59,025 bases of DNA, taken from the NCBI GenBank assembly GCA_947450645.1, contig CANFWH010000009.1, positions 1 to 59,025 of the forward strand, read 5' to 3'. Positions 45,673 through 53,948 of the stretch are shown piece after piece (position 1 is the stretch's first letter; each line of letters opens with the position of its first letter). Origin of the DNA: Comamonadaceae bacterium. Its GTDB lineage: Bacteria; Pseudomonadota; Gammaproteobacteria; Burkholderiales; Burkholderiaceae_C. The notes under the pieces were generated by a model, which made no database searches, had not been told where the DNA came from, and worked only from the letters and a program-made list of their open reading frames with translations. A program made the translations under genes and the position numbers.

Positions 45673-47373
45673 TCACATTTTTTCGGGGGCAGAAACGCCC
45701 AAAATCGCCAGTCCATTTTTAAGCACTTGTGCCGTTGCTGCTATTAACGCTAACCGCGCTAACTTGGTTGGCACGTCGTCCACCAAAATGCGCTCAGCAT
45801 CGTAGTAGCTATGGTAGCTGCTCGCCAAGTCTCGCAAGTAGAACGTCACGTCGTGCGGCGCAAAGCCTTTAGCAGCTTCGGTCAGCATGGCTGGGTATTT
45901 CGACATTTGCAGCATGAGCGCTTGCGCGGCGGGGCTATCGAGTGGTGATAAATCTACCGCGCCAAGTGAGGCGATTTGTCCGCCGCCTTCTTCAAACGTC
46001 CGCAAAATCGAGCAAATCCGCGCATGGGCGTACTGCACATAAAACACGGGGTTGTCGTTATTCTTTTTGACGGCCAAGTCCACATCAAAGGTGTACTCGG
46101 TATCGGGTTTGCGCGAGAGTAAAAAGAAACGCACGGCGTCCGCCGATGTCCACTCAATCAAATCGCGCAGCGTGACGTAACTGCCCGCCCGTTTAGAAAT
46201 CTTCACTTCCTCGCCGTCCTTCATCACGCGCACCATGGTGTGCAGCACGTAGTCAGGGTAGCCCTCAGGGATGCCCACGTTGGCGGCTTTCAAGCCCGCC
46301 CGTACCCGCGCAATCGTGCCGTGGTGATCGGTGCCTTGGATGTTGATGACGCGAGTAAATCCTCGCTCCCACTTGGCAATGTGGTATGCCACATCGGGTA
46401 CGAAATAGGTGTAAATTGATGCGCCCGGCGTTTCTGGGTTCGACTTGCGCATCACGCGGTCTTTGTCGTCACCGTACTCGGTGGATTTAAGCCACAGCGC
46501 ACCGTCTTGTTCGTATGTTTTGCCAGCAGCAATCAGCTTGGCAACGGTAGCATCCACGCGTCCGCTGGTGTACAGGCTCGACTCCAAATAAAAGTTATCG
46601 AACTTGACGCTAAACGCAGCTAAATCCAAATCTTGTTCATGGCGCAAATACGCCACCGCAAACGTGCGAATCGTCTCAGCGTCGTCTACGCTTTTGCCAC
46701 TAGCTAAGTAGTCTCGTGCAATGTCAGCGATGTACTCGCCGTTGTAAAAAGCTTTGGATGCAGGATCGGCAGGATCAATCGGCCAGCAAGCATCGCCCGG
46801 CTTAAATCCCTTGGCGCGAAGCTGGGTCGATTTGGTCAGCGTCTCGATTTGCACGCCCGCGTCGTTGTAATAAAACTCGCGATAAACGGACACACCTTGC
46901 GTGGCAAATAAATTGCAGATCGCATCGCCCAGTGCGGCTTGTCGCCCGTGTCCTACGTGGAGTGGCCCCGTGGGATTGGCAGAGACGAATTCCACCAGTA
47001 AACGCTCGCCTGTACTGGCCTGCAAGCCATAGCTAGCTTGGCTTTGCAAGATGTCAGTGACCGTGGTTTGCTTGGCGGCGGGCTTCAATCGGATATTGAT
47101 AAAGCCTGGGCCCGCAATCTCCAGCGGCTCTGCCCATTTGGCAAATGCGGGTGTGGCTTCTAGGGCTGCCTTCATCGCCTCGCCAAGCGCGCGTGGGTTT
47201 TGCTTGAGCGTTTTCGAGAGCTGCATCGCAGACGTAATCGCCAAATCGCCATGCGCGGCAACTTTAGGCGACTCGAATTGGGCTTGGATGTTTGCCTCAA
47301 GACCAGCTTCAGTGAGTAGCTTGTTGAGGGTGGATTGGAGGGCGGAGAGGAGTTCGGATTGGACGCGGAGCAT
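45673..47373 (-). CDS. argS: Arginine--tRNA ligase
   Basis: Class I aminoacyl-tRNA synthetase. The N-terminal tRNA-binding region is followed by the HIGH-type motif [19 protein letters not shown] and the KMSKS-type [23 protein letters not shown] anticodon-binding helices form the C-terminus ([20 protein letters not shown]). The 566-aa length fits. A type A repeat lies in the weakly conserved linker just before the HIGH region ([13 protein letters not shown]). Confidence 0.95.
   Translation of the reverse strand: MLRVQSELLSALQSTLNKLLTEAGLEANIQAQFESPKVAAHGDLAITSAMQLSKTLKQNPRALGEAMKAALEATPAFAKWAEPLEIAGPGFINIRLKPAAKQTTVTDILQSQASYGLQASTGERLLVEFVSANPTGPLHVGHGRQAALGDAICNLFATQGVSVYREFYYNDAGVQIETLTKSTQLRAKGFKPGDACWPIDPADPASKAFYNGEYIADIARDYLASGKSVDDAETIRTFAVAYLRHEQDLDLAAFSVKFDNFYLESSLYTSGRVDATVAKLIAAGKTYEQDGALWLKSTEYGDDKDRVMRKSNPETPGASIYTYFVPDVAYHIAKWERGFTRVINIQGTDHHGTIARVRAGLKAANVGIPEGYPDYVLHTMVRVMKDGEEVKISKRAGSYVTLRDLIEWTSADAVRFFLLSRKPDTEYTFDVDLAVKKNNDNPVFYVQYAHARICSILRTFEEGGGQIASLGAVDLSPLDSPAAQALMLQMSKYPAMLTEAAKGFAPHDVTFYLRDLASSYHSYYDAERILVDDVPTKLARLALIAATAQVLKNGLAILGVSAPEKM
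47019..47050. repeat. Type A palindromic repeat (in argS)
   Basis: CCTGCAAGCC, spacer ATAGCTAGCTT and GGCTTTGCAAG. Read in a minor phase as [11 protein letters not shown]. Confidence 0.62.
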
Positions 47374-47413
47374 ATTCCAATTCTATTTGACCTGCCCCTC
47401 CTACAATCCCCCC

Positions 47414-48886
47414 ATGACCCCACATTTCTCTTTGGCGCGCTCTGCGCTGCTTGCGCCATTCGGTTTGACCGACGCCTCGCTTACCTCGGTGCTCTCGCAT
47501 ATCCAGCAAAACGCGGTGGATGACGCGGATTTGTACTTCCAAACCACGCGCTCTGAGGGCTGGAGTTTGGAAGAGGGCATTGTCAAGACGGGTAATTTTT
47601 CGATTGACCAAGGCGTGGGCGTTCGCGCTGTGAGTGGTGAGAAGACCGCGTTTGCTTATTCGGACGATATTTCGCTCGCGTCGCTCATGGACGCTGCCAG
47701 CGTGGTGCGCTCCATCGGAGCGCAGGGACAAAATGGCCGCCAAGCCATATCCAGCAAGGCGCGCGCGCGCGCCGCTGCAAAGCTATTGCCGCGCAAGCTA
47801 TACGGCATGGATGATCCGATTGCGTCGCAAGGTAGCGCTGAGAAAGTAGCGCTGCTAGAAAAAGTTGAAAAGCTGGCGCGCGCCAAAGACCCGCGCATCA
47901 AGCAAGTGATGGCGGGCATTGCCGCCGAGCACGAAATCATTTACATCGCTCGTTCCAACGGACAGCGCAGCGCCGATGTGCGTCCGCTGGTGCGTCTGTC
48001 GGTCACCGTGATTGCCGAGCAAACCATTGCGGGCAAAGTGCGCCGCGAAACGGGTACGGGCGGCGGCGGCGGACGCTTTGGTCTTGGTTATTTTGACGAC
48101 GCGATCATCGAAGAGTATGTGACCAGCGCCGTGAATGCTGCGCTGATGAACTTGCAAGCACGTCCTGCACCCGCTGGCGAAATGACCGTGGTACTTGGGC
48201 CTGGCTGGCCTGGCGTGCTCTTGCATGAGGCCGTGGGGCATGGGCTGGAAGGCGATTTCAACCGCAAGGGATCGAGCGCCTTCGCAGGCATGATGGGCAA
48301 GCGCGTGGCGGCCAAGGGCGTGACCGTGCTGGACGATGGCACGATCAAAGACCGCCGTGGCTCGCTCAATATCGACGACGAGGGCAATCGCACGCAAAAG
48401 AATGTGCTGATCGAAGATGGCATCTTGCGCGGCTACATCCAAGACAATTTAAATGCGCGCTTGATGGGCGTGAAGCCCACAGGCAATGGCCGCCGCGAGA
48501 GCTATGCCCACGTGCCCATGCCGCGCATGACCAACACCTACATGCTGGGCGGTGATAAAGACCCGCAGGAAATTATCAAAAGCCTCAAGCGCGGACTCTA
48601 TGCCACCAACTTTGGCGGCGGGCAGGTGGACATCACCTCAGGCAAATACGTGTTCTCTGCCTCTGAGGCGTTTTGGGTGGAGAACGGGAAGATTCAATAT
48701 CCCGTCAAGGGCGCAACCATCATTGGCTCCGGCCCTGAGTCACTCAAAAAAATCACCATGATTGGCAACGACATGCGCCTAGATACGGGCGTGGGCGTGT
48801 GCGGCAAAGAAGGCCAAAGCGTGCCCGTGGGCGTGGGTCAACCGACGCTACGCATCGAGGGCATGACCGTGGGCGGGACGGCCTAA
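47414..48886 (+). CDS. tldD: Metalloprotease TldD
   Basis: TldD pairs with PmbA/TldE as a protease active on unfolded or modified peptides. The metal site lies in LLHEAVGHGLEGDFNRKG, with GRFGLGYFDD upstream and the late RMTNTYMLGG and TNFGGGQVDITSG. 490 aa is standard. The start at 47414 (MTPHFSLARSALL) is preceded by a short gap to argS on the other strand. PmbA is not in the window. A type A repeat lies near residue 110 (GRQAISSKARA). The sialidase-like gene follows with a 1-bp gap. Confidence 0.93.
   Translation: MTPHFSLARSALLAPFGLTDASLTSVLSHIQQNAVDDADLYFQTTRSEGWSLEEGIVKTGNFSIDQGVGVRAVSGEKTAFAYSDDISLASLMDAASVVRSIGAQGQNGRQAISSKARARAAAKLLPRKLYGMDDPIASQGSAEKVALLEKVEKLARAKDPRIKQVMAGIAAEHEIIYIARSNGQRSADVRPLVRLSVTVIAEQTIAGKVRRETGTGGGGGRFGLGYFDDAIIEEYVTSAVNAALMNLQARPAPAGEMTVVLGPGWPGVLLHEAVGHGLEGDFNRKGSSAFAGMMGKRVAAKGVTVLDDGTIKDRRGSLNIDDEGNRTQKNVLIEDGILRGYIQDNLNARLMGVKPTGNGRRESYAHVPMPRMTNTYMLGGDKDPQEIIKSLKRGLYATNFGGGQVDITSGKYVFSASEAFWVENGKIQYPVKGATIIGSGPESLKKITMIGNDMRLDTGVGVCGKEGQSVPVGVGQPTLRIEGMTVGGTA
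47736..47765. repeat. Type A palindromic repeat (in tldD)
   Basis: GCCGCCAAGCC, spacer ATATCCAGCAA and GGCGCGCG. Read as RQAISSKAR, the phase used by most copies. Confidence 0.6.
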
Positions 48887-48887
48887 G

Positions 48888-50093
48888 GTGAAATGGCTGG
48901 CGATTTTGGCTTTGGCGCTTGGCGCTTGGCGGCAAACGACGCAGCCCGCTATTGCGCCTTCAAAATTTGTAGTGGCACCTGTGCAAGCCACAGCCAATAT
49001 GGCTTCCCAGCCCATCACCCTGCGCGAGATCGTGCGCTACGACATCCCGATGCCAGCCAACACACCCGCCGCCCACGCGTCGTTTTTGCTGGCGGATAAA
49101 ACGGCGAATGGACAAGATCGCCTCCGCGCGTTTTGGTTTGCGGGCGAGCGCGAAAGCGGCCCTGATGTTCAAATAGTGGTGAGTGAGTTTGCTGCCAAGC
49201 CAGATGGGACGGGCGTTTGGAGCGCCCCTAGCCCGCAGGTCAATCGCCATGAGGCTTTCAAGGCATTGGGCTGGTGGAATCCGTTTAATTCGATTCGCCG
49301 CATTGGCAATCCTGTGGCGTGGACAGATAGCCAAGGACGCACACATCTGTACGTGGTGGCGACGACGTGGCTGGGGGGCTGGGCAGCGTCGCGTATCTTG
49401 CACCTCGTAGAGGCCAAGCAGGATGGGGCTTCCCAAGCATTTAAGCCGATCGGCTTTTTGCAACTCTCACCATTTTTTAATATCAGCCATTTGGTGCGCG
49501 GCACGCCGATTCCTACGTCGGATGGTGGCGCGCTTTTGCCTGCCTACTTCGAACTTGGTATCAAATATCCCGTGGCAGTTCGGCTTGATAGCAATGGCGA
49601 GCTGGTGCAGTCGCGGGATGCTGTCGTTCGCATGGCGGGCAATCTTGCATCCTTGCAGCCCACGCTGGCCGTGGCTTCCGCGAGTGATGCGATTGCGTAT
49701 CTACGTGACAATTCAGACGAACAAAAGCTGCGTTTCGTACAAACCACGGACAGCGGCAAATCGTGGCGAGATGCCGACGCAGACTTTGTGATCAACCCCG
49801 ATTCGTCACCAACGGCTGTGCGTATCAAAGGCCAGACGCTGCTGATCCACAATCCGCAAACCTCGGGGCGACATCGGTTGGTGATTGAGGCATCCGATAA
49901 CGGTCTGCGTGGCTTTAAGCGTCTAGCCACGTTGGAGTACGAGCCGCCGCAACTGGATGGCGTGGCGTTCAATGAATACTCGTACCCAAGCGCTGTGGTG
50001 ATGGGCGACAAGCTGCACGTGAGCTATACCTATCAAAAGCGATTTATTCGTCATGTTGTTTTGCAAATTGAGAATGCGGAGGTGGGCAAATGA
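48888..50093 (+). CDS. Sialidase (BNR-repeat) family protein
   Basis: A 401-aa protein with a GTG start, a short signal peptide (MKWLAILALALGAW) and a six-bladed beta-propeller. An Asp-box-like DSGKSWRD and the family blocks FWFAGERESGPDVQIVVSEF, IGNPVAWTDSQGRTHLYVV and GGWAASRILHL are present. These belong to the exo-alpha-sialidase-like group, whose members in envelope clusters often lack known sialidase activity. It opens a chain of five genes with 4-bp overlaps and is joined to tldD. Two type A repeats lie inside. Confidence 0.8.
   Translation: MKWLAILALALGAWRQTTQPAIAPSKFVVAPVQATANMASQPITLREIVRYDIPMPANTPAAHASFLLADKTANGQDRLRAFWFAGERESGPDVQIVVSEFAAKPDGTGVWSAPSPQVNRHEAFKALGWWNPFNSIRRIGNPVAWTDSQGRTHLYVVATTWLGGWAASRILHLVEAKQDGASQAFKPIGFLQLSPFFNISHLVRGTPIPTSDGGALLPAYFELGIKYPVAVRLDSNGELVQSRDAVVRMAGNLASLQPTLAVASASDAIAYLRDNSDEQKLRFVQTTDSGKSWRDADADFVINPDSSPTAVRIKGQTLLIHNPQTSGRHRLVIEASDNGLRGFKRLATLEYEPPQLDGVAFNEYSYPSAVVMGDKLHVSYTYQKRFIRHVVLQIENAEVGK
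48980..49010. repeat. Type A palindromic repeat (in sialidase-like gene, first)
   Basis: TGTGCAAGCC, spacer ACAGCCAATAT and GGCTTCCCAG. Read as VQATANMASQP. Confidence 0.62.
49406..49437. repeat. Type A palindromic repeat (in sialidase-like gene, second)
   Basis: CGTAGAGGCC, spacer AAGCAGGATGG and GGCTTCCCAAGC. Read as VEAKQDGASQA. Confidence 0.55.
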
Positions 50094-50383
50094 AGTTCTT
50101 GCTCGTGCTTTATGCGGCGCTTGTGATCGACACCGTCACAGGCCTCAACCTCAATATCTACGGATGGGGGCGTGAACCGCTGTGGTTTGCGCTGGGTGTA
50201 GTGGCGGTGGCCTCGTTGATGTATCGCTTGAAGGATGCGGCTCTCGGTATGATTGCCCTCGTTCTGTGCTGCGCGTGGCTGGTGTTTTATTCAACCCGTA
50301 ATGGCTTTGATGTGGTGCTCTTGCCCACGCTCTTGGTTGGCGTAGTGACGTGGCTTTGGCAAAAATTTAAAACTAAAAAATGA
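50090..50383 (+). CDS. Small multi-pass membrane protein of the glycan operon
   Basis: A 97-aa protein made almost entirely of four membrane segments (FLLVLYAALVIDTVTGL, WFALGVVAVASLMYRL, LGMIALVLCCAWLVFY, VVLLPTLLVGVVTWLW) with a short basic tail KFKTKK. It is linked by ATGA overlaps to the sialidase-like gene before and the GT9 gene after. I do not recognise a family; its size and place suggest a partner of the membrane glycosyltransferases, for instance in lipid-linked sugar handling. Confidence 0.65.
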   Translation: MKFLLVLYAALVIDTVTGLNLNIYGWGREPLWFALGVVAVASLMYRLKDAALGMIALVLCCAWLVFYSTRNGFDVVLLPTLLVGVVTWLWQKFKTKK

Positions 50384-51657
50384 AGATTGATACCCAACGA
50401 TTCGTCGACCGCTATGCAGGGCAAATGCTGTGCGCTGCGCTGTCGCTGATCCATAGCTTTAGACCACGCGAGGCCACATCCAATAAGGCTTCCGAGGCAT
50501 TTAAACCCCGTGCTATCGCCATTTTGATGCTCTCTGAGATGGGCTCGATGGTGCTGGCGCAGCCCATGATTGGCTATTTGAAAGAGCGTTATCCTGCCGC
50601 CGATTTGCACGTGGTGCAGCTAGGGAAAAATCAAGAGATCGTTCGTTTACTTGGCTTTGCCAAACCCGAACACATGCACGCCATTGATGACTCGTCGCTC
50701 GGCAATTTGCTTGCAAGCCTGTACCGCGTGATTCGTGATTTGCGCCGTGCGGGCGTGGACGCTGTGATCGACTGCGAATTGTTTGCGCGCATCAGCGCCT
50801 GCATCGCGTATTTGACGGGTGCCAGCCGCATCGCGGGCTTTACGCCGCATACGCAAGAAGGTTTGTACCGTGGCAACTTCATCAATTGTGCCGTACCTTA
50901 CAACCCGTATCGTGCGATCAAAGATCAATTTATTTCACTGGCAAGAGCGCTGGAGGCCACGCCAAATGGTGCTTCCAAGGCAATGCCTCGTAGCAAGCTC
51001 AGCCAGATTGGCTTTGCGGCGGATGCACGTTTTGAAAATCTTAAGCCGCTGGCGTTGCAAGATGGTGAGCTAGCAAGCGCCGTCGCAAAACTGAAGGCGG
51101 ATTTTCCGCAAACGAATCAGAAACCACTCGTACTGCTCTACCCAGGCGGTGGCATTTTGCCAATTCGCGCATGGCCTGAAAATTATTTCGCCACTACCGC
51201 TAAAGCCTTACTGGATATGGGCTGCGCGGTAGGCTTCATTGGTCTGCCTGTGGACAAACCGCTGGCGCAAAACTTGGTGGGAGAACTCAAACATGAGGCG
51301 GCGCTGGATCTCACGGGTTACACCCAAAATATCCGCGAACTCTTGGTGCTGTTTTTTCACGCCAAGCTACTCATCACCAACGACGGCGGACCTGGGCACT
51401 TTGCGGCGCTCACGCCCATTCACACCATCATGTTTTTTGGCCCCGAAACGCCCAGCTTGTATGCGCCGCTGGCTTCTAGTCTTGGCGGTGAATCGGTCGC
51501 GCTGTTTGCGGGAACGCCTTGCTCGCCGTGCCTTACGGCGTATAACCACCGAACCAGTTCATGCGATGGTGACAACGTGTGCTTAAAAGAAATTACGCCA
51601 GAACAAGTGCTGGGGCATGCCACGCGAATGCTCAGTAGCGTGGAGGCGACAACATGA
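50380..51657 (+). CDS. Glycosyltransferase family 9 (heptosyltransferase-like)
   Basis: A 425-aa cytoplasmic or peripheral GT-B enzyme. The N-terminal domain has AIAILMLSEMGSMVLAQPMI, and the C-terminal domain has LLYPGGGILPIRAWPENYF, FIGLPVDKPLAQNL and LLITNDGGPGHFAALTP, the last being the donor-site signature of the heptosyltransferase family. Lipopolysaccharide core heptose or a related sugar is the usual donor. It is the third gene of the overlapping operon. Three type A repeats lie inside, including REATSNKASEAF and KALLDMGCAV. Confidence 0.86.
   Translation: MKIDTQRFVDRYAGQMLCAALSLIHSFRPREATSNKASEAFKPRAIAILMLSEMGSMVLAQPMIGYLKERYPAADLHVVQLGKNQEIVRLLGFAKPEHMHAIDDSSLGNLLASLYRVIRDLRRAGVDAVIDCELFARISACIAYLTGASRIAGFTPHTQEGLYRGNFINCAVPYNPYRAIKDQFISLARALEATPNGASKAMPRSKLSQIGFAADARFENLKPLALQDGELASAVAKLKADFPQTNQKPLVLLYPGGGILPIRAWPENYFATTAKALLDMGCAVGFIGLPVDKPLAQNLVGELKHEAALDLTGYTQNIRELLVLFFHAKLLITNDGGPGHFAALTPIHTIMFFGPETPSLYAPLASSLGGESVALFAGTPCSPCLTAYNHRTSSCDGDNVCLKEITPEQVLGHATRMLSSVEATT
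50467..50497. repeat. Type A palindromic repeat (in GT9, first)
   Basis: CGCGAGGCC, spacer ACATCCAATAA and GGCTTCCGAGG. Read as REATSNKASEA. Confidence 0.62.
50950..50979. repeat. Type A palindromic repeat (in GT9, second)
   Basis: CTGGAGGCC, spacer ACGCCAAATGG and TGCTTCCAAGG. Read as LEATPNGASKA. Confidence 0.5.
51199..51227. repeat. Type A palindromic repeat (weak; in GT9, third)
   Basis: GCTAAAGCC, spacer TTACTGGATAT and GGGCTGCGC. Read as AKALLDMGCA, the reverse-orientation version of the motif. Confidence 0.4.
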
Positions 51658-52148
51658 GCGCCGTCGCCAAACGTATTGCGCAGCTACCCGTTTGGGTGCA
51701 ACCGTGGGCGCGCCTGGCGTGGCGCTTTGCGCGCTTTGGCGTGGTCGGCGGCTCGGGCATTTTTGTCAATCAAGCCGTGCTCTATGCGGGCATGGAGTGG
51801 CTGTTTGTGAACGTCGCTAAAGATGCGCGGCTTAGCTACGCGCTGCCGCTGGCAATTGCAATTGCCACCACGTACAACTTCTTTTGGAATCGACTGTGGA
51901 CATGGCGCGAGCGCCGCGCGGTGGAGTCTGCAGGCGTTGCCGCGCAGTACACCAAATACGTCATCGCTACGCTGATTGGTAGCTCGTTGCAATATGTGCT
52001 CACGCGTTATTTGGCAAGCGATGCAGGCTTTGCGCTGCACTACGGCGTGGCCAATTTGATTGCGATTGCCGTTGCTAGCTTGGTCAATTTTGTGATCAAC
52101 GACCGCGTCACCTTTAGACGCGCTTTGCCAGTCGAGGATGGCGAGTGA
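51654..52148 (+). CDS. GtrA family membrane protein
   Basis: A 164-aa protein with four membrane segments in the GtrA arrangement: FARFGVVGGSGIFVNQAVLY, YALPLAIAIATTYNFFWNRL followed by a basic WTWRERR, then two further segments, and ending FVINDRVTFRR. GtrA-type proteins are thought to flip or hold undecaprenyl-phosphate-linked sugars for lipopolysaccharide or other polymer modification. ATGA overlaps on both sides place it between GT9 and the ArnT-like transferase. Confidence 0.88.
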   Translation: MSAVAKRIAQLPVWVQPWARLAWRFARFGVVGGSGIFVNQAVLYAGMEWLFVNVAKDARLSYALPLAIAIATTYNFFWNRLWTWRERRAVESAGVAAQYTKYVIATLIGSSLQYVLTRYLASDAGFALHYGVANLIAIAVASLVNFVINDRVTFRRALPVEDGE

Positions 52149-53740
52149 AAACTCTGTGGGCAGTTGGTGCAGCGCTTTTGCTAGCGTCTGCCTACTTGCT
52201 CAATTTGGGTAGCGCCTACGCCCCCACCAATGGCGACGAGATGGTGTATTTGCACATTGCTCGCCTCACTAGCGAGAGTGGGCATTGGTTGCCACTCGTC
52301 TCCGATTTGCACACGCCCGCAGGGGGCGAAATGCGCAATACCAAACCGCCGCTCTTGTTTTGGCAAGCGATGTTTGTGGGGCAATGGTCGTGGGATTTAT
52401 TCACGCTTCGCTTGCCGTATGTTTTGGAGACGCTGCTCACAGCGGGATTCGTGGCTTATTTAATTAGGGTCAGATCCTCATTTAATTTACTAGCTGCTGC
52501 GCTTTATCTCGGTTTTTTTGCGACGTATCGGTTTGGTCGACCTGTCCTTAGTTCCTCGATTGAGAGTCTGTTTTTGTTTGGTATTTGCGCACTTGTCATC
52601 ATCAAACTACCCTCGTGGAAGGCACGTCCCATAAGGCTTGCAGCGCTATCTGGTGGGCTAATGGTTCCTGCGTTGCTGGCTAAATCGTTCGTGCTGACGG
52701 CGCCCGTTGGGTTGTGGCTTTTTATGGCGCTGTGGGCGACGGGTGAATCTAAAAGCGCATTAGCCAAACTTTGGCAAAGCGCGTGGCCTGCCGCAAGCGC
52801 CGTGCTGATTGGGCTTGTAGGCTTCGCGCTGTGGTTTGCTGTTGACCCTGATCCCGCCAGCGTGTGGCGCGAGTTCATCGTAGGAGAGAATTTTTCGACG
52901 AAGTTCAACGATAGCTCGGACAGCATTTTTGCTATTTGGTTGTCGCCGCTTTTAAACGCAGGATTGCTCGCACCGCTGGTCATTGGGCTGGGCATTGCGG
53001 CGTGTCAAACGGCTCTGCAGGCCAAGTGGAATAAGGCTTGCACGAGTGCCGAAAAGCTGCTTTGGCTTTGGATGCTGGCGTGGCTAGTCGTGTTTAGCTT
53101 GCCTAGTCAACGCTCGGCACGTTACGTGATTCCTGTGATGCCTGCGCTTGCCGTTTTGCTGGCGTTGTACGCCGATCGCATTCACCGCATCTGGTGGATG
53201 CTCACGCTCGCGTTGATTGCGCTTGCCACGGCATCGCTTGGCTGGATTGCGTGGTGCTTGGATGGCGTGTTCGAGGCAGGACTTGGCTACTCAGTCTTCT
53301 ACTTTGCGGCGCTTGGATTGCTGCTGCTTGCGTGCGGAGTGGGTCTCGTGCAAGCCAAGTGGCGCGTGGCTTGCACGGCAGGTAGTGCGGTGGCGTGGCT
53401 GACGTTACTCGGCGCAATGGCCGCGCCATTTGATGCGCCAAGCAACCAGTACAACGCGGAAATGAAGGCGCAATTTGCAGGTCAAAAAATCTTAGTGCCG
53501 CAAAACTTCAATGCGCAGTTTGAGCGCTTCAAATTTATATTGCCCGCCTCGCAGCCCTTGCCGTATGAGGCGTCACAAGGATTACCTGCGAGTTTTTCAA
53601 AAGGCGACACCATCGCGTCACGCTTGGTCTTGCGCAGTCGCCACGCGGCGGGCGAGGTGACGTGGGCGGCGCTATCCACACGCGAAGGCGTGCAGCGCTT
53701 GCTGGTCGAGCGTGAGGTACTAATTGGTACAAAAAAATAA
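52145..53740 (+). CDS. Integral membrane glycosyltransferase, GT39/ArnT-like
   Basis: A 531-aa protein with about twelve membrane segments. The first periplasmic loop has the catalytic acidic pair in APTNGDEMVYLHIARL and then TPAGGEMRNTKPPLLFWQAM, as in ArnT and dolichyl-phosphate-mannose type transferases that use lipid-linked sugars. The C-terminal soluble part is Phe-rich. It ends the operon; an attenuator for the next gene begins about 40 bp after its stop. Three type A repeats fall in loops (SWKARPIRLAA, LQAKWNKACTS, VQAKWRVACTA). Confidence 0.84.
   Translation: MKTLWAVGAALLLASAYLLNLGSAYAPTNGDEMVYLHIARLTSESGHWLPLVSDLHTPAGGEMRNTKPPLLFWQAMFVGQWSWDLFTLRLPYVLETLLTAGFVAYLIRVRSSFNLLAAALYLGFFATYRFGRPVLSSSIESLFLFGICALVIIKLPSWKARPIRLAALSGGLMVPALLAKSFVLTAPVGLWLFMALWATGESKSALAKLWQSAWPAASAVLIGLVGFALWFAVDPDPASVWREFIVGENFSTKFNDSSDSIFAIWLSPLLNAGLLAPLVIGLGIAACQTALQAKWNKACTSAEKLLWLWMLAWLVVFSLPSQRSARYVIPVMPALAVLLALYADRIHRIWWMLTLALIALATASLGWIAWCLDGVFEAGLGYSVFYFAALGLLLLACGVGLVQAKWRVACTAGSAVAWLTLLGAMAAPFDAPSNQYNAEMKAQFAGQKILVPQNFNAQFERFKFILPASQPLPYEASQGLPASFSKGDTIASRLVLRSRHAAGEVTWAALSTREGVQRLLVEREVLIGTKK
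52614..52644. repeat. Type A palindromic repeat (in GT39, first)
   Basis: CGTGGAAGGC, spacer ACGTCCCATAA and GGCTTGCAGCG. Read in a minor phase as KARPIRLAA. Confidence 0.52.
53015..53043. repeat. Type A palindromic repeat (in GT39, second)
   Basis: CTGCAGGCC, spacer AAGTGGAATAA and GGCTTGCAC. Read as LQAKWNKACTS. Confidence 0.65.
53347..53377. repeat. Type A palindromic repeat (in GT39, third; perfect arms)
   Basis: CGTGCAAGCC, spacer AAGTGGCGCGT and GGCTTGCACG. All ten arm positions pair, making this the cleanest palindrome. Read as VQAKWRVACTA. Confidence 0.75.
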
Positions 53741-53782
53741 TTATCTTTTGCGTGCTACATTCGGGCTTCGCAAAAAAATTCT

Positions 53783-53857
53783 ATGACGCACATCACTAGC
53801 TATTTCTACTTTACGTTCTTCTTCTCACGCCACGGCGGTCGAGAGGTTTTTGCGTAG
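53783..53857 (+). CDS. Phe/Tyr-rich leader peptide of the DAHP synthase attenuator
   Basis: A 24-codon ORF between the GT39 gene and DAHP synthase. Residues 7-14 are YFYFTFFF: five Phe and two Tyr in eight codons, and a sixth Phe follows near the end. It ends with SRHGGREVFA and TAG. Such a cluster is the mark of a ribosome-stalling leader that senses charged tRNA-Phe and tRNA-Tyr, as in the E. coli pheA leader. No strong Shine-Dalgarno is visible just upstream, which is the main weakness. The last third of the ORF contains GGCGGT, which can base-pair with the terminator stem. Confidence 0.78.
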   Translation: MTHITSYFYFTFFFSRHGGREVFA

Positions 53858-53909
53858 TCGTACCAAACTAGCAAACCCCCAACGAACCGCCCCGCAAGGC
53901 GGTTTTTTT
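53834..53909 (+). promoter_or_regulatory. Transcription attenuator upstream of DAHP synthase
   Basis: Three short segments matter. GGCGGT (53834-53839, inside the leader ORF), ACCGCC (53886-53891) and GGCGGT (53898-53903) followed by a T-run. ACCGCC can pair with the first segment (antiterminator) or with the last (terminator hairpin, 6-nt loop). A ribosome stalled in the Phe/Tyr run would leave the first segment free, preventing termination; one that reads to the TAG at 53855 would cover it, allowing termination. This is the textbook logic of amino-acid attenuation. Confidence 0.72.
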
Positions 53910-53948
53910 ATTTCCACTTTTCACTTTCATTTTTTACAGGAGTTCACC

